Origin: Mesorhizobium koreense | GTDB taxonomy: Bacteria > Pseudomonadota > Alphaproteobacteria > Rhizobiales > Rhizobiaceae | Direction of reading: 5' to 3' | NCBI RefSeq assembly: GCF_031656215.1 | Contig: NZ_CP134228.1 | Coordinates: 4,359,001-4,423,000, forward strand | Length of the DNA: 64,000 bases | Shown here: positions 25,298 through 35,113 of the stretch, piece after piece | How positions within the stretch are numbered: the stretch's first letter is position 1 | Layout of the letters: the number at the start of each line of letters is the position of its first letter | Translations under genes and position numbers: made by a program | The notes under the pieces: generated by a model | The model's input: only the letters and a program-made list of their open reading frames with translations | What the model was told of the DNA's origin: nothing | Databases searched by the model: none

Positions 25298-25789
25298 TCA
25301 GTTGAGCTTGGATTTCAGCGCTTGCAGCGAGGATTCGAAGAGGCTCGCCGTGGTCTTCGCGTCGACCTTGGCCGCGATCGTGCGGCGGGCGGCTTCGACG
25401 GCGATGTCGGCTGCGAGCGAGCGCACCTCATTGACGGCATCGCGTTCGGCCTGCGCGATCTTCTGCTCGGCGGATGCCGTACGTCGCGCGACGTAATCCT
25501 CGGCCTTCGCCTTGGCGTCCTCGACGAAGAGCTCGGCCTCGCGCTTCGCGGCAGTCAGGATGTCGGCGGCTTCCGTCTCCGCATCCTTGCGCTTCTTCTG
25601 GTATTCGGCGAGCAGCGCCTTCGCCTCGTCACGAAGCCGCTTGGCCTCGTCCAGCTCGTCGCTGATGCGCTTTGCCCGCTCGTCCAGCGACTTGGCCAGC
25701 ATGGCCGGCGCCTTGATGTAGAGGCAGATCCCCAAGAAGATGATGAGGCCGATCAGCGCCCAGAGCGTGGCCCAGGAGGTGGCGTCCAT
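25298..25789 (-). CDS. atpF: ATP synthase Fo subunit b
   Basis: A 163-residue peripheral stalk subunit: one N-terminal membrane helix (ATLWALIGLIIFLGICLYI) followed by a long charged coiled coil (AKRISDELDEAKRLRDEAKALLAEYQKKRKDAE) that reaches F1. Alphaproteobacteria use a b/b' heterodimer, and b' is encoded just upstream with three bases between them. It is the last gene of the Fo unit in the order atpI-atpB-atpE-b'-b. Confidence 0.95.
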   Translation of the reverse strand: MDATSWATLWALIGLIIFLGICLYIKAPAMLAKSLDERAKRISDELDEAKRLRDEAKALLAEYQKKRKDAETEAADILTAAKREAELFVEDAKAKAEDYVARRTASAEQKIAQAERDAVNEVRSLAADIAVEAARRTIAAKVDAKTTASLFESSLQALKSKLN

Positions 25790-25792
25790 TTG

Positions 25793-26368
25793 CTACTCCC
25801 TCGCCGCCTTGACTGCGGCGGCGATATCGGATTTCGACGCAGGGCTGCCGAGCAGCCGTTCGACGATCATCGAGGCGGTGTCTTCCGCGATCGAGCCGAC
25901 GTCCTTCATGGCGGACGACTTGACCGAAGCGATGCGCTTTTCGGATTCGGCGAGTTTCCCGTCCAGGCTCGCCTCGACCTTCTTGCGGTCGTTTTCCGCC
26001 TTCGCCCTTGCCTCGTCACGCGCCTTGGTGGCGATCTCGTGTGCCCGGGCGCGCGCGTCGGCAAGTTCCTGCTCGTAGGCGGCAACTGCGGCGTCCGCTT
26101 CCTCCTTCATGCGCGCCGCCTCCTCGAGATTGCCGGCGATCGTATGGCGGCGATGCTCGATGGTGTCGCCGATGCGCGGCAGGAGGACCTTCTTCACGAA
26201 GTAGTAGAAGGCGATGAAGGTTATCGCCAGCCACAGAAGCTGCGAGGGAAAGAATTCCGGATTGAACGGCGGAAAGGCCTCGTGGCCGCCACCTGCGGCG
26301 GCGACGCCCTCATGCGCTTCCGTTGCGGACGGCGCAGCGGTCTGCGCGTATGCGGTGGTCACGAACAT
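25793..26368 (-). CDS. atpG: ATP synthase Fo subunit b'
   Basis: A 191-residue second stalk subunit. Residues 1-45 form an alanine/glycine-rich lead, then one membrane helix (SQLLWLAITFIAFYYFVKKVLLP) and a long coiled coil (EEAARMKEEADAAVAAYEQELADARARAHE). The longer N-terminus distinguishes b' from b. It is three bases from atpF and 65 bases from atpE, so it is in the same operon. Confidence 0.93.
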   Translation of the reverse strand: MFVTTAYAQTAAPSATEAHEGVAAAGGGHEAFPPFNPEFFPSQLLWLAITFIAFYYFVKKVLLPRIGDTIEHRRHTIAGNLEEAARMKEEADAAVAAYEQELADARARAHEIATKARDEARAKAENDRKKVEASLDGKLAESEKRIASVKSSAMKDVGSIAEDTASMIVERLLGSPASKSDIAAAVKAARE

Positions 26369-26433
26369 GCTGCGATCTTCCTATCGGAAAGGTCGGCCGC
26401 TTAGGATGCGGCCGCACCAACGCCCGGCTTTCT

Positions 26434-26661
26434 TCAGACGGCGAAGAGGAGCAGGAGCGAGATCAGCAGCGCGAAGATGCCGAGCGCCTCGGTCACGGCG
26501 AAGCCGAAGATCAGGCGGCCGAACTGGCCGTCGGAAGCCGACGGGTTGCGCAGCGCACCCTGCAGGTACTGGCCGAACAGATTGCCGACACCGATGCCGG
26601 CGGCTCCCGTGCCGATCGCGGCGATGCCCGCGCCGATCATCTTTGCTGCTTCTACGTCCAT
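26434..26661 (-). CDS. atpE: ATP synthase Fo subunit c
   Basis: A 75-residue hairpin that forms the proton-driven rotor ring. Helix 1 is glycine-rich ([19 protein letters not shown]), the polar loop is RNPS, and helix 2 carries the ion-carrying Glu in [25 protein letters not shown] 26661 has AGGAG upstream (read on the minus strand) and the frame before it is not conserved. Confidence 0.96.
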   Translation of the reverse strand: MDVEAAKMIGAGIAAIGTGAAGIGVGNLFGQYLQGALRNPSASDGQFGRLIFGFAVTEALGIFALLISLLLLFAV

Positions 26662-26728
26662 ATTTCTACTCCTTGTGGATCTGACCAAATGTTGCGGATG
26701 GGTATGGCGGCTTTCCGCCGGCGAATGC

Positions 26729-27487
26729 TCAGTGTCCCGGATGGATGGCGTCGTTGATGTAGATGCATGCCAGCATCGCGAACACATAGGCCTGCAGGAA
26801 GGCGATCAGGATTTCCAGCGCGGTGAGGCCGACCACCATGATGAGCGGCAGGATCGCGCCGGCGATACCGAGGGCGCCGAGCGTACCGAGCGAGAAAATG
26901 AAGCCGGCGAAGACCTTCACCGTGATGTGACCCGCCAGCATGTTGGCGAAAAGACGGACAGAGTGGCTGACCGGCCGGGTGAAGAAGGAAATGATCTCGA
27001 TCGCCACAACAAGCGGCAAAAGTGCCACCGGAATGCCACTCGGCACGAACAGCTTGAAGAAGCGGAAGCCATGGCGGATGAAGCCGGCAATCATCACCAT
27101 GAAGAAGACGACGAGCGCAAGGGCGACGGTAACGATCAACTGGCTGGTGACCGTCGGGAAGTAGGGGAACATGCCCAGCAAATTCGCCATCAGTACGAAG
27201 ACGAAGAGCGTGAAGATGAAGGGGAAGAAGCGCATCCCCTCGTTGCCGGCCGAATCCTTCAGCATGGCGGCGCTGAATTCGTAGGTCATCTCGGCTACCG
27301 ACTGGGACCGGCTGGGCACGACGCGACGCCCGGAAGTCGCCCAGTAGAGCAGGCCGCCCGACAGCACCACCGCTATGACCATGAACAGCGAGAAATTGGT
27401 GAACGACAGATCGTAGCCGCCGACATGGATCGGCACGATCGTGTTGATGTGGAACTGGTGGATGGGGTCAACCCTATCAGCCGCCAA
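26729..27487 (-). CDS. atpB: ATP synthase Fo subunit a
   Basis: A 252-residue multi-span stator subunit that forms the proton half-channels. The essential Arg lies in [14 protein letters not shown], and the C-terminal [23 protein letters not shown] is diagnostic. About five or six membrane helices are visible. It lies 51 bases after atpI and 67 bases before atpE in the Fo operon. Confidence 0.96.
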   Translation of the reverse strand: MAADRVDPIHQFHINTIVPIHVGGYDLSFTNFSLFMVIAVVLSGGLLYWATSGRRVVPSRSQSVAEMTYEFSAAMLKDSAGNEGMRFFPFIFTLFVFVLMANLLGMFPYFPTVTSQLIVTVALALVVFFMVMIAGFIRHGFRFFKLFVPSGIPVALLPLVVAIEIISFFTRPVSHSVRLFANMLAGHITVKVFAGFIFSLGTLGALGIAGAILPLIMVVGLTALEILIAFLQAYVFAMLACIYINDAIHPGH

Positions 27488-27538
27488 TTTCGATCCCCGT
27501 CATTACCGGCCGCTCGCGGCCCCGTTGTTCAAATCCGG

Positions 27539-27949
27539 TCAATGCCTGTCGGCCTTGCCGTCATCCTTTCCGGATCCGGATGCCCCGCGCTCCGCAACCA
27601 TGCCGGCCGAGCGAAGGATACTGAGGATTCCGGCGCAAAAGCCCAGGAGAAGAAATACGATCAACCCCCAAGGCGAAGTGCCCGCGAAACGATCGATCAC
27701 CCAACCGATTGCCGCGCCGAAAAGGATGCCAGCAATGAATTCGCTGGAAAGCCTGAGCGCGACGGCGTAACCGCTCGCAATTCCCGACTTCGCCCGCTCC
27801 TCCCCCTCCTGCCGTTCCTGCCGCTGCCGTGCGAGCGCACGATCGAGCTGCAGGCGACGACGGTCGAGTTCGATGTCGCTGGCCGGCGAAGGAGAGTTCT
27901 TGCCGGACTCGTTTCCGCCGGTCTCATCCGGCCTGTCCGATCCGGCCAT
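27539..27949 (-). CDS. atpI: ATP synthase protein I (AtpI/AtpZ type)
   Basis: A 136-residue assembly helper of the Fo cluster. The N-terminal 60 residues are charged and partly coiled coil (LDRRRLQLDRALARQRQERQEGEER); two membrane helices follow (FIAGILFGAAIGWVIDRF and WGLIVFLLLGFCAGILSIL). In other bacteria it assists c-ring assembly or Mg/Ca transport. ATG 27949 is used because the upstream extension looks untranslated. It is the first gene of the Fo operon. Confidence 0.9.
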   Translation of the reverse strand: MAGSDRPDETGGNESGKNSPSPASDIELDRRRLQLDRALARQRQERQEGEERAKSGIASGYAVALRLSSEFIAGILFGAAIGWVIDRFAGTSPWGLIVFLLLGFCAGILSILRSAGMVAERGASGSGKDDGKADRH

Positions 27950-28087
27950 GAAACCTCCGCACCCGGTCAAGCTAAGCCGCACGGCCTGCCGCAAAGTCGC
28001 GCGCAACATAGTTTGCGCACCGCACCCAGTCAAGCCAGCGCAGGGGATATTGGAAGGGTCGGATTACGTATTTATTTCAATTATTTA

Positions 28088-28111
28088 GCATGGTGCGACA
28101 AAGCGCCATGC
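28088..28111 (-). terminator. Hairpin between the SleB gene and atpI
   Basis: GCATGGTGC / GCGCCATGC (nine pairs with one G-T, loop GACAAA) lies between two minus-strand genes. On the minus strand an AT-rich tract (TAAATAATTGAAAT) follows, so it could weakly end the SleB transcript before the ATP synthase cluster. No clean T-run is present. Confidence 0.45.
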
Positions 28112-28167
28112 CGGCGAGGAGAAGCGCATGCGGGAGAATCCGTACCGGCCCCGCAGAGCGCGCCGTC

Positions 28168-29355
28168 TCAACTCCAGCCGCCGCCATAGGTGCGATAGAA
28201 GATATGACGGCCGATCTTCTTCATCTTTTCCATGGCTCGCGCCCAGCGCGGATGCACGTAAGTTGCATGATAGTGCGTCGAGGAGCCGACTTCCGGCAGC
28301 CAGATCTTGCCTGCCGTGACGGCAAGCGCGACATCTTCGGCGATCGTCCATGAGTGCTTGTCGGCCACGCGGTCGCGCACACCGTCGCAGGCGAAGGAGA
28401 ACTGGCAGCCGTTGCGCCATTTTTCGTTCTGATAGACGACGCCGCAGATGGATTTTGGATAGGCCGGATTGCGCACGCGGTTGAGGATGACCTGCGCCAC
28501 CGCGGCCTGGCCCTTCACAGGTTCGCCGCGGGCCTCGAAATAGACGCCCGCCGTCAAGCATTGCTGCTCACCCTTTGAAAAGACCGAAGCCGGAAGCGGA
28601 CTGCTCACCCAGGCGTGGTCGCCGGGCTCCATTGGCGGAATGAAACGGCCGGCAGTCGGGCTTTCATCCTTCAGAAGGGACTCGAACGGCGATTTCTTCT
28701 CGTAATCGGGCTGCGCCGGCGCATACGCCAGCACGTCGGGATGGTCGTTGTTGACGAGCGCCGCCACCATGATCGGGAGGCCGCCAGTCGGATCGCGCTG
28801 TACCCGCGGATGGAAAGCTTCTGCAATCTTGATCTCTTCGCCTTTAATGTCGGGCTTGGCGAAGGCCATCTTCAGATCGCCTTGCAGCGAGGGGTTCATC
28901 AGCGAGCTCTGGCGCTCGAGTACCGTGCCGGCGTTGAACGCCTTCGGCGGGGCGACCGGAACGACCTTGACGACGCGGCCTGCCTTTTCCTTGCGGTTTA
29001 TGCGATCCTCGTCCGGTACTTCGTTGGCCTTGCCCGACTTGGTCAAGAAGGCCACCTGACCGATGCCTGGCGCGCTGATGCCGGCGCCGGAGATGGCGCC
29101 GGTATGCGCGTCATCGACGGAAAAGCGCATTTCCGCCTGCTGGACCGAACCGGCTACCGAACGCTCGATATAGGAATCCCAGCGGGCGCCCGGGCTGTCG
29201 GAGAGCAGGCTGAGGATATCCTGACGGGCCGAAACGGTGGGAAAGCCGATCCAGATGGCGAGGCCTAGAACGACCGGCGAAAGGAAAGCGCGATCGCGGC
29301 TCAAACGACGCAGGATGGCTCCGGAACGTGTGGACACTTTCCAGGATGCACTCAT
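28168..29355 (-). CDS. SleB-type cell-wall hydrolase
   Basis: A 395-residue envelope protein: N-terminal signal anchor (FLSPVVLGLAIWIGFPTVSA, residues 24-43), a long linker, and a C-terminal hydrolase_2 (SleB) domain from about residue 270: CLTAGVYFEARGEPVKGQAAVAQVILNRV begins it, with the catalytic Glu in YFEARGE. It would cut peptidoglycan in the periplasm. The frame is open to 29550 but codes there for a duplicate of the N-terminal basic segment; ATG 29355 puts the anchor at the right distance from the start. ATG 29472 is an alternative. Confidence 0.82.
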   Translation of the reverse strand: MSASWKVSTRSGAILRRLSRDRAFLSPVVLGLAIWIGFPTVSARQDILSLLSDSPGARWDSYIERSVAGSVQQAEMRFSVDDAHTGAISGAGISAPGIGQVAFLTKSGKANEVPDEDRINRKEKAGRVVKVVPVAPPKAFNAGTVLERQSSLMNPSLQGDLKMAFAKPDIKGEEIKIAEAFHPRVQRDPTGGLPIMVAALVNNDHPDVLAYAPAQPDYEKKSPFESLLKDESPTAGRFIPPMEPGDHAWVSSPLPASVFSKGEQQCLTAGVYFEARGEPVKGQAAVAQVILNRVRNPAYPKSICGVVYQNEKWRNGCQFSFACDGVRDRVADKHSWTIAEDVALAVTAGKIWLPEVGSSTHYHATYVHPRWARAMEKMKKIGRHIFYRTYGGGWS

Positions 29356-29463
29356 CCCGCTGGAAAGAACGCCGGCGACATTCTGGCCAACCGAAGCCGC
29401 CTGGATGCAGGGATCGAGGACGCGCGGGGGAATGAGAGTGTGATCGCGGCTCAAACGACGCAG
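29292..29463. repeat. In-frame direct repeat at the 5' end of the SleB gene
   Basis: A 22-base perfect direct repeat (29292-29313 and 29442-29463) lies exactly 150 bases apart, inside a weaker homology of about 60-80 bases. Both copies encode LRRLSRD in the same frame. It looks like a local duplication of the start region. Confidence 0.75.
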
Positions 29464-29535
29464 CCGCAGCATAACCCCAGAACGCACCGCCACTCTCCAG
29501 AAACGCAACAATTCAACCGTTTCGGAAGATGATCC

Positions 29536-29558
29536 ATTAACCTTGATCAACGGTTAAT
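29536..29558. promoter_or_regulatory. Palindrome between the SleB gene and der
   Basis: ATTAACC-TTGATCAA-C-GGTTAAT: perfect 7-base arms around an inner palindrome, AT-rich in GC-rich DNA, upstream of the SleB gene and just after the der stop. It resembles an operator for a dimeric regulator; the regulator is not identified. Confidence 0.4.
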
Positions 29559-29580
29559 GAGACGCAGCTTTCTCGTGGAA

Positions 29581-31005
29581 TCACCGCTTTGTGGCGCGGC
29601 CGGCATAGGGGTTGTCGGGCGCGCGCAGGACCATGCGGATCGGCGTGCCGGGCATGTCGAAATCCGCGCGCAGGCCGTTGACGAGATAGCGCAGATAGGA
29701 AGCCGGCATCGCATCCGGGCGCGAGCAGGAGACGACAAAGCCGGGCGGCCGCGTCTTCACCTGTGTCAGATATTTGATCCTGAGGCGGCGGCCGGAGACG
29801 GCGGGTGGCGGATGGCGGGCGAGAACGCCTTCCAGCCAGCGGTTGAGGCGGCCGGTCGAGACGCGCCGATTCCATGTCTCGTGCGCCTTCATCACCGCGT
29901 CCATCAGCTTGTCTAGGCCGCGCCCCGTCTCGGCCGAGACGGGAACGGCGAGCACGCCGCGAACCTGCGGCAGGAGTCGCTCGGTCTTTTCCCGCAACTC
30001 GGCGAGAAGCTGCTGCGGGTGTTCGACCCGGTCCCACTTGTTGAAGCCGATGACCAACGCCCGGCCTTCGCGGATGATGAGATCGGTGATCTGCAGATCC
30101 TGTTTCTCGAACGGGATCGTAGCGTCGAAAAGGACGACCACGACCTCGGCGAAGCGAATGGCGCGCAGCCCGTCGGCGACGGAGAGTTTTTCCAATTTCT
30201 CCTGCACACGCGACTTGCGGCGCATGCCGGCCGTGTCGAAGAGCTTTATTCCGCGACCGCGCCACTCCCAGTCGACGGAGATGGAATCGCGGGTTATGCC
30301 GGCCTCCGGCCCGGTCAGGAGGCGCTCCTCGCCGAGCAGCGTGTTGATGAGGGTGGACTTGCCGGCATTCGGCCGCCCAACGATGGCGACGCGCATCGGC
30401 TTTGTGGCGTCATAGGCCGGAACATGTTCGTCATCCGTGTCGGCGACATCCTCGCCGACAAGCGGCATCTCCTCGGCGACGGGTTTTTCCTCTTCCGCAA
30501 AGGCCCTCTCTTCGCCGAGCGCCGTGATGATCGCCTCGCGCAGATCAGGCAGGCCCTGGCCATGCTCGGCGGAAATCGGGATCGGCTCACCGAGGCCGAG
30601 CTCCCAGCCTTCGAGCATGCCCGCCTGGGCGCCGCGCGCCTCCGCCTTGTTGGCGACGAGCACGACCGGCTTGCCCGATCTCCTGACGAGATCAGCGAAA
30701 GTGCGATCGTCGGGCGTGATACCCGCCTTGGCGTCGATCATGAACAGGACCAGGCCGGCTTCGGCGATGGCCGCTTCGGTCTGCGCGCGCATGCGACCGG
30801 CAAGGCTCACGGCGGGGGCGTCCTCCAGCCCGGCCGTGTCGATGATGTCGAAGCGGAGGTCGTAAAGTTTTGCCGGATGGACGCGGCGGTCGCGGGTCAC
30901 ACCCGGAAGGTCATCGACCAGCGCCAGCTTGCGGCCGGCCAGCCTATTGAAAAGCGTCGACTTGCCGACGTTCGGGCGGCCGACGATCGCTGCGGTGAAG
31001 GCCAT
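29581..31005 (-). CDS. der: Ribosome-assembly GTPase Der (EngA)
   Basis: A 474-residue double-GTPase needed for 50S subunit assembly. Two G domains are present: P-loops GRPNVGKST (8-16) and GRPNAGKST (about 210), each with DTAG and NKxD motifs (VLVANKAE is a variant in the first, FNKWD in the second), then a KH-like C-terminal domain ([13 protein letters not shown]). Length is normal for alphaproteobacteria. It lies nine bases after the YfgM-like gene, an order also found in E. coli surroundings (yfgM-bamB-der). Confidence 0.96.
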   Translation of the reverse strand: MAFTAAIVGRPNVGKSTLFNRLAGRKLALVDDLPGVTRDRRVHPAKLYDLRFDIIDTAGLEDAPAVSLAGRMRAQTEAAIAEAGLVLFMIDAKAGITPDDRTFADLVRRSGKPVVLVANKAEARGAQAGMLEGWELGLGEPIPISAEHGQGLPDLREAIITALGEERAFAEEEKPVAEEMPLVGEDVADTDDEHVPAYDATKPMRVAIVGRPNAGKSTLINTLLGEERLLTGPEAGITRDSISVDWEWRGRGIKLFDTAGMRRKSRVQEKLEKLSVADGLRAIRFAEVVVVLFDATIPFEKQDLQITDLIIREGRALVIGFNKWDRVEHPQQLLAELREKTERLLPQVRGVLAVPVSAETGRGLDKLMDAVMKAHETWNRRVSTGRLNRWLEGVLARHPPPAVSGRRLRIKYLTQVKTRPPGFVVSCSRPDAMPASYLRYLVNGLRADFDMPGTPIRMVLRAPDNPYAGRATKR

Positions 31006-31014
31006 ATGTCACCG

Positions 31015-31680
31015 CTATTTCACGTCGCCGGAACCGCGGATCAGTTCGGCCATCAGATTGGCGCGCTGGCGGGCGCCAGATGGAGCGGTGGCGTCGCCCG
31101 AGATTTCGTCGAAGAGCTTCAGGGCATCGGCGGGTTTGCCGTCTTTCCAGGCGGCGAGGCCGAGCGCCTCGCGCGCCGAAAAGCGCAGCGGGTTGGTGTC
31201 GTCGGTCAGCGCCTCGGCGTGCTTGGCGACGTCGGAATAGCTGCCGTGATCAACCAATAGGTAAGCCGCGCGGAGGTTGGCGATATCGCGAATGGACTGC
31301 GCGACGGACTTGTCGCCGGCAACCTCTTCAAAGCCAGTCACGGCCCCCTTGTAGTCTTTCTTGTCGGCAAGCGCGGTCGCGACGCGCATGCGTGCCAGGA
31401 CCGGGTAGGCGCCGTGCCCGTTCTTCTCCAGATCGTCGAGCGCCTTGATCGCTTCGTCCGTCTTGCCCTGGTCGGCAAGGGTCAGCGCCGCGGCGAAGGC
31501 ATCGCCGGAAGCGGCTGCCTGCTTCGACTGCCAATAATCATAGCCACGCCAACCGGCGGCGGCGAGAATGATGATGATCGCAACGCCGATCGCCCAGAAG
31601 CCGTATCTGTCGAACAGAGCCTTCGCCTGGTCCTGGCGATACTCTTCATTGACCTCGCGAATAAAATTGTCGTCCGCCAT
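31015..31680 (-). CDS. YfgM-like TPR membrane protein
   Basis: A 221-residue protein with an N-terminal cytosolic segment (NFIREVNEEYRQDQAKALFDRYG), one membrane helix (FWAIGVAIIIILAAAGWRGY) and periplasmic TPR-like helices (KTDEAIKALDDLEKNGHGAYPVLARMR). This is the layout of the DUF2133/YfgM family, a SecYEG-associated chaperone-like factor in E. coli. It is nine bases upstream of der and is probably co-transcribed. ATG 31680 starts directly at the conserved ADDNFIREV. Confidence 0.85.
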   Translation of the reverse strand: MADDNFIREVNEEYRQDQAKALFDRYGFWAIGVAIIIILAAAGWRGYDYWQSKQAAASGDAFAAALTLADQGKTDEAIKALDDLEKNGHGAYPVLARMRVATALADKKDYKGAVTGFEEVAGDKSVAQSIRDIANLRAAYLLVDHGSYSDVAKHAEALTDDTNPLRFSAREALGLAAWKDGKPADALKLFDEISGDATAPSGARQRANLMAELIRGSGDVK

Positions 31681-31818
31681 CCAAGCCAACCGCATTTTTC
31701 CGGCGGCAAGGGGACCGAAACCGCCCCGCAAAGCGCCCAAAACCAGAATGAGGCCTGCCTTTTAGCCGAAATTCCCCGGCTTGAAAGGGGGGCGCGGCAA
31801 AAAAGCGGCCGGCATCCT

Positions 31819-32388
31819 CTACTGCAACGGCATGACGCCGAAGAGCCACTCGTGCAGCCGCCAGACGAACAGGACATAAACGATCAGTCCGCCGACGATG
31901 GCGATCACGTCGTTGAGGACCGGCCCGGCGGCAGGAATCGGCGCGGCACGACGCTTGACCGATACGCGGTCGAACACCGCCCAGACGAGGAAGGCGCCGA
32001 AGAGCAAAACGGAGGCTAGGTCGCCGTTCGCGAGCAGATGCGCCAGCGCCCAAAGCTTGATCGCTACCAACATCGGGTGCTTCAGCACCGGCTTCAATCG
32101 ACCCGCCGGAGCCGCATAGATGGCCAGGCTGACAAAGGCAAAGACCATCAGAAGCGCGGTGACGTGCTTCATCCACAAAGGCGGCTCGTAAAGGATCGGC
32201 GCTTCCGGGCGGGCAAGGCCGTAGCCCCAGACGAGCAGTACGAAGCCGACGATCGAGACAAGCGAATAAAGACCCTTCCATGGCCCCTCCCCCATCGCGG
32301 CGATGCGCCTGTCCCGCCATGCGGGAGCTGCGATGCGCACGGAATGCACACCGAGGAAAAGGACCAGGCCGATGACAAGAAAACTCAT
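31819..32388 (-). CDS. NnrU family membrane protein
   Basis: A 189-residue protein with five or six membrane spans. It opens with LVIGLVLFLGVHSVRI and has the family blocks WRDRRIAAMGEGPWKGLYSL and RLKPVLKHPMLVAIKLWALAHLLANGD, with conserved His residues that could bind heme or another cofactor. NnrU proteins were first met near denitrification genes, but they are also common elsewhere; no denitrification gene is in this window. The ATG at 32388 is chosen at the start of the first hydrophobic span. Confidence 0.88.
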   Translation of the reverse strand: MSFLVIGLVLFLGVHSVRIAAPAWRDRRIAAMGEGPWKGLYSLVSIVGFVLLVWGYGLARPEAPILYEPPLWMKHVTALLMVFAFVSLAIYAAPAGRLKPVLKHPMLVAIKLWALAHLLANGDLASVLLFGAFLVWAVFDRVSVKRRAAPIPAAGPVLNDVIAIVGGLIVYVLFVWRLHEWLFGVMPLQ

Positions 32389-32513
32389 GGCAACCTCGTT
32401 GTTTGGCGGGCAACGTAACCGTCCGGACCGGATTTGGGAATGCGAACCTCGTCCCACTCGCCGATCGCGACTGTCGCGCTAGATGTCGCAATGACGCATC
32501 ACAGGAGAAAAGC

Positions 32514-32717
32514 ATGCCCGAAATTCTGCCGTCCCTTGCAGAAATCGAGGATCGAATAGCGGTCGCTCGGGAAAATTTGCGTGAACTCACCGAGCAGGCG
32601 GCCGGCAGTTCCGGAGCAGCCGATGAGGAGCGAGCCGCCGACCGAATCGCGGAACAGGAGGAGGAGTTGAAGTCCCTGGAAGAGGAACGCGACAGGATCG
32701 TCGCGAGCAAGTCCTGA
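32514..32717 (+). CDS. Small coiled-coil hypothetical protein
   Basis: A 67-residue acidic helical protein. ATG 32514 has AGGAG eight bases upstream. Residues 9-60 form a nearly continuous amphipathic helix with heptad-like leucine spacing (IEDRIAVARENLRELTEQ and EEELKSLEEERDRIVASK), suggesting a dimeric coiled coil. No family is recognised. The strong ribosome site favours a real gene. Confidence 0.6.
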   Translation: MPEILPSLAEIEDRIAVARENLRELTEQAAGSSGAADEERAADRIAEQEEELKSLEEERDRIVASKS

Positions 32718-32846
32718 TCCCGAAATTCAAAAGCGGTGACCGAGCAGCGGAACGAGCGCGGAACGCCTGCACGAGGCGGCAAGGATGCATTGCCGCCACA
32801 TTTGGTCCCTACCAGCGGCGGCCCATTGACCGCGAAGCCCATCCGC

Positions 32847-33839
32847 ATGCCACTGGCCTCACGTATCGCATCGATCCTTCTTGCCTGTCTTTTCGCCTTC
32901 CCGGCATTTGCCCAGCCATCGCAGCGGGGCAACCAGATCGTGGCGATCTCCTTCGACGGCGCGAACGACCTTCCTCAATGGGAGCGCAGCCGTGCGCTTG
33001 CGCGCCGCACAGGCGCGTCCTTCACCTATTTCGTCTCTTGCGTCTTCCTGCTGACGAGGAAGGATCGCGATCTCTACCACCCGCCCCGCCATCGGGTGGG
33101 CGCCTCCAATATCGGCTTCGCGCCCTCGAAAGAGGACGTCGCATGGCGGCTGCGCGAGATCTGGACGGCCCGGCTCGAAGGCCACGATATAGCGAGCCAT
33201 GGGTGCGGCCATTTCGACGCCGCCAAGTGGAGCCGCAAGGACTGGTCGGCGGAGCTGGGAGAGGTACGGAAAATCTTCCGCGACGCGTGGACCGTCAACG
33301 ATATCCCGTACGAACCGGCCCGCTGGCGGGATTTCGTGCGCTCGGGGATCGTCGGCTTCCGTGCGCCGTATCTTTCGACAAGCCCGGGCCTCGACGCGGC
33401 GCTTGCGGAAAACGGCTTTCTCTATAGCGCCAGCGGCGTCTCACGCGGGCCGCAAATGCCGTTCGAGCGCGGGGGGCTGGTACAATTTTCCTTACCCACC
33501 GTCCCGGAAGGACCGTCGGACCGCCGCGTCATCGCGATGGACTACAATCTCTATGTCCGGCACTCGCACGGCAAGGAGGATGTCGCGCACGCCGCCGAAT
33601 ATGAGGAGCGCGCCTATAGCGCTTTCCAGGCGGCCTTTCAGCAGCAGTATGACGGCGAGCGCATCCCGCTCCAGATCGGCTTTCATTTCACCCTGATGAA
33701 CGGCGGCGCCTATTGGCGGGCGCTCGAACGCTTCGCCACAGATGTCTGCACCAAGCCCGACGTCGAATGCATCTCCTACCGGGACCTTGCCCAACGCATC
33801 CAGGCGGAGGATATCGGACAGCCCGCGCCGGCCAACTGA
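32847..33839 (+). CDS. Exported polysaccharide deacetylase-like protein
   Basis: A 330-residue protein with a signal peptide (MPLASRIASILLACLFAFPAFA) and a NodB-like deacetylase fold: the first-strand motif is VAISFDGANDL, then HDIASHGCGHFDA holds the metal histidines, and VGFRAPYLST the catalytic arginine region. It would remove acetyl groups from a glycan in the periplasm or at the surface; the substrate is unknown. The ATG at 32847 is chosen over an earlier frame start because the signal peptide begins there. It converges with bacA, eight bases away. Confidence 0.85.
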   Translation: MPLASRIASILLACLFAFPAFAQPSQRGNQIVAISFDGANDLPQWERSRALARRTGASFTYFVSCVFLLTRKDRDLYHPPRHRVGASNIGFAPSKEDVAWRLREIWTARLEGHDIASHGCGHFDAAKWSRKDWSAELGEVRKIFRDAWTVNDIPYEPARWRDFVRSGIVGFRAPYLSTSPGLDAALAENGFLYSASGVSRGPQMPFERGGLVQFSLPTVPEGPSDRRVIAMDYNLYVRHSHGKEDVAHAAEYEERAYSAFQAAFQQQYDGERIPLQIGFHFTLMNGGAYWRALERFATDVCTKPDVECISYRDLAQRIQAEDIGQPAPAN

Positions 33840-33847
33840 AACCCAAC

Positions 33848-35113
33848 TCAGGCCGGGTCCGGGTCGTCGGCCGCGCGGTGAATATAGCGCAGGTCGATGC
33901 CCGGTAGCGCCTCGCCCTCCAGCGTGGCTTCGAAGGCGCGAAGGCGCTTGTAGATCGATATCAGCGTGACAATGTCGGGCCAGGAATTCACCAGATACTG
34001 GAAGGAGGAACTGACCTGTCCGAAGGCGGTCAGGATCTGCTGCAGGATGCCGAACGTTATCTTCCCTGCGGCGATGGTGGGGACGAGGATCACGTAGGCG
34101 AAGATATTGTCCGCCTGCAGATAGAAGGCACGTGCGACGTTGAAATACGCATAGTGGAAATAGAGGCGGAAATAGTTCTGCCGCACGTTCGCGAACAACT
34201 CCGCGACGGTCGGTGGACGCGCCCGATCCGCATCGTCCTCGCCATAGACCAATTCCTTGCGATAGGCCGCCTCGACCCGTTGGTTGCGGAACTCAAGGCC
34301 CGGAAGCCTGACCCCGACGACAGCCAGCAACACGGTGCCGAACGCCGACCATGCTAACGAGGCAATCACCAAGGGATAAGGTATGCTTCCCACTATCGGT
34401 AAGTCGGTCACATGGCTGGAAAGCTGGGCCAGCACGGGGAGGAAGGCGACCAGGGTCATGACGGACTCGACCAGGCTCGTGCCCAGATCCTCAACCGATG
34501 TCGAGAAGCGCATCGTGTCTTCCTGCACGCGCTGAGACGCCCCCTCGATGGTACGCAACCGTTCCCAGTGGGACATGTAGAAACCGTTCATCGCAGTACG
34601 CCAGCGGAAGATATAGTGGCTGACGAAGAAACGCGTGACCACGTATACGCCGATCCAGACGAAGGCGATCACCAGAAACACCCATATGCCCTGGTACAGA
34701 TCGGCCGGCTTGACCGCTCCCGCCGGCGGCGTGAGCGCCCGTTGGATCATGTCGAAGAACGGTCCTCGCCATTCGTTGAGCGCAACACTCACCTGTACTG
34801 AGAAATTGGTGGAGAAGAGGATGAAGGCTGAGCCGAGGATGGACCAGTTCTGCCAGGGATGGGGTGCGTAAATGGCCCAGAAGCCATAGAAGATCAGCAC
34901 CACCACCGCAAAATATATGTAAAACCAGAGATATGGTTTCGACCAGAAGACGCCGACGCCGATGATCGGCGCCGCATCCGCAGCAGCCGGCGGAAGCCCG
35001 AAAAGACCACCGAGTTCCTGCCCTCCAAGAAACCAGAAGAGAACCGCAGCCAGGCTCCATACGACCAGTGTCGTCAAGAACAGCTTCGGACGCGGGAAAA
35101 AGGAGACGAACAT
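33848..35113 (-). CDS. bacA: BacA/SbmA-family peptide transporter
   Basis: A 421-residue inner-membrane protein of the SbmA/BacA family, which imports proline-rich and NCR-type antimicrobial peptides using the proton gradient and, in rhizobia, is needed for survival inside host cells. Signatures are [23 protein letters not shown]-like block around residue 100, [14 protein letters not shown] and [10 protein letters not shown]. About seven membrane spans are visible. Length agrees with rhizobial BacA. It is monocistronic between a convergent deacetylase and an MFS gene. Whether it serves symbiosis here cannot be told. Confidence 0.9.
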   Translation of the reverse strand: MFVSFFPRPKLFLTTLVVWSLAAVLFWFLGGQELGGLFGLPPAAADAAPIIGVGVFWSKPYLWFYIYFAVVVLIFYGFWAIYAPHPWQNWSILGSAFILFSTNFSVQVSVALNEWRGPFFDMIQRALTPPAGAVKPADLYQGIWVFLVIAFVWIGVYVVTRFFVSHYIFRWRTAMNGFYMSHWERLRTIEGASQRVQEDTMRFSTSVEDLGTSLVESVMTLVAFLPVLAQLSSHVTDLPIVGSIPYPLVIASLAWSAFGTVLLAVVGVRLPGLEFRNQRVEAAYRKELVYGEDDADRARPPTVAELFANVRQNYFRLYFHYAYFNVARAFYLQADNIFAYVILVPTIAAGKITFGILQQILTAFGQVSSSFQYLVNSWPDIVTLISIYKRLRAFEATLEGEALPGIDLRYIHRAADDPDPA

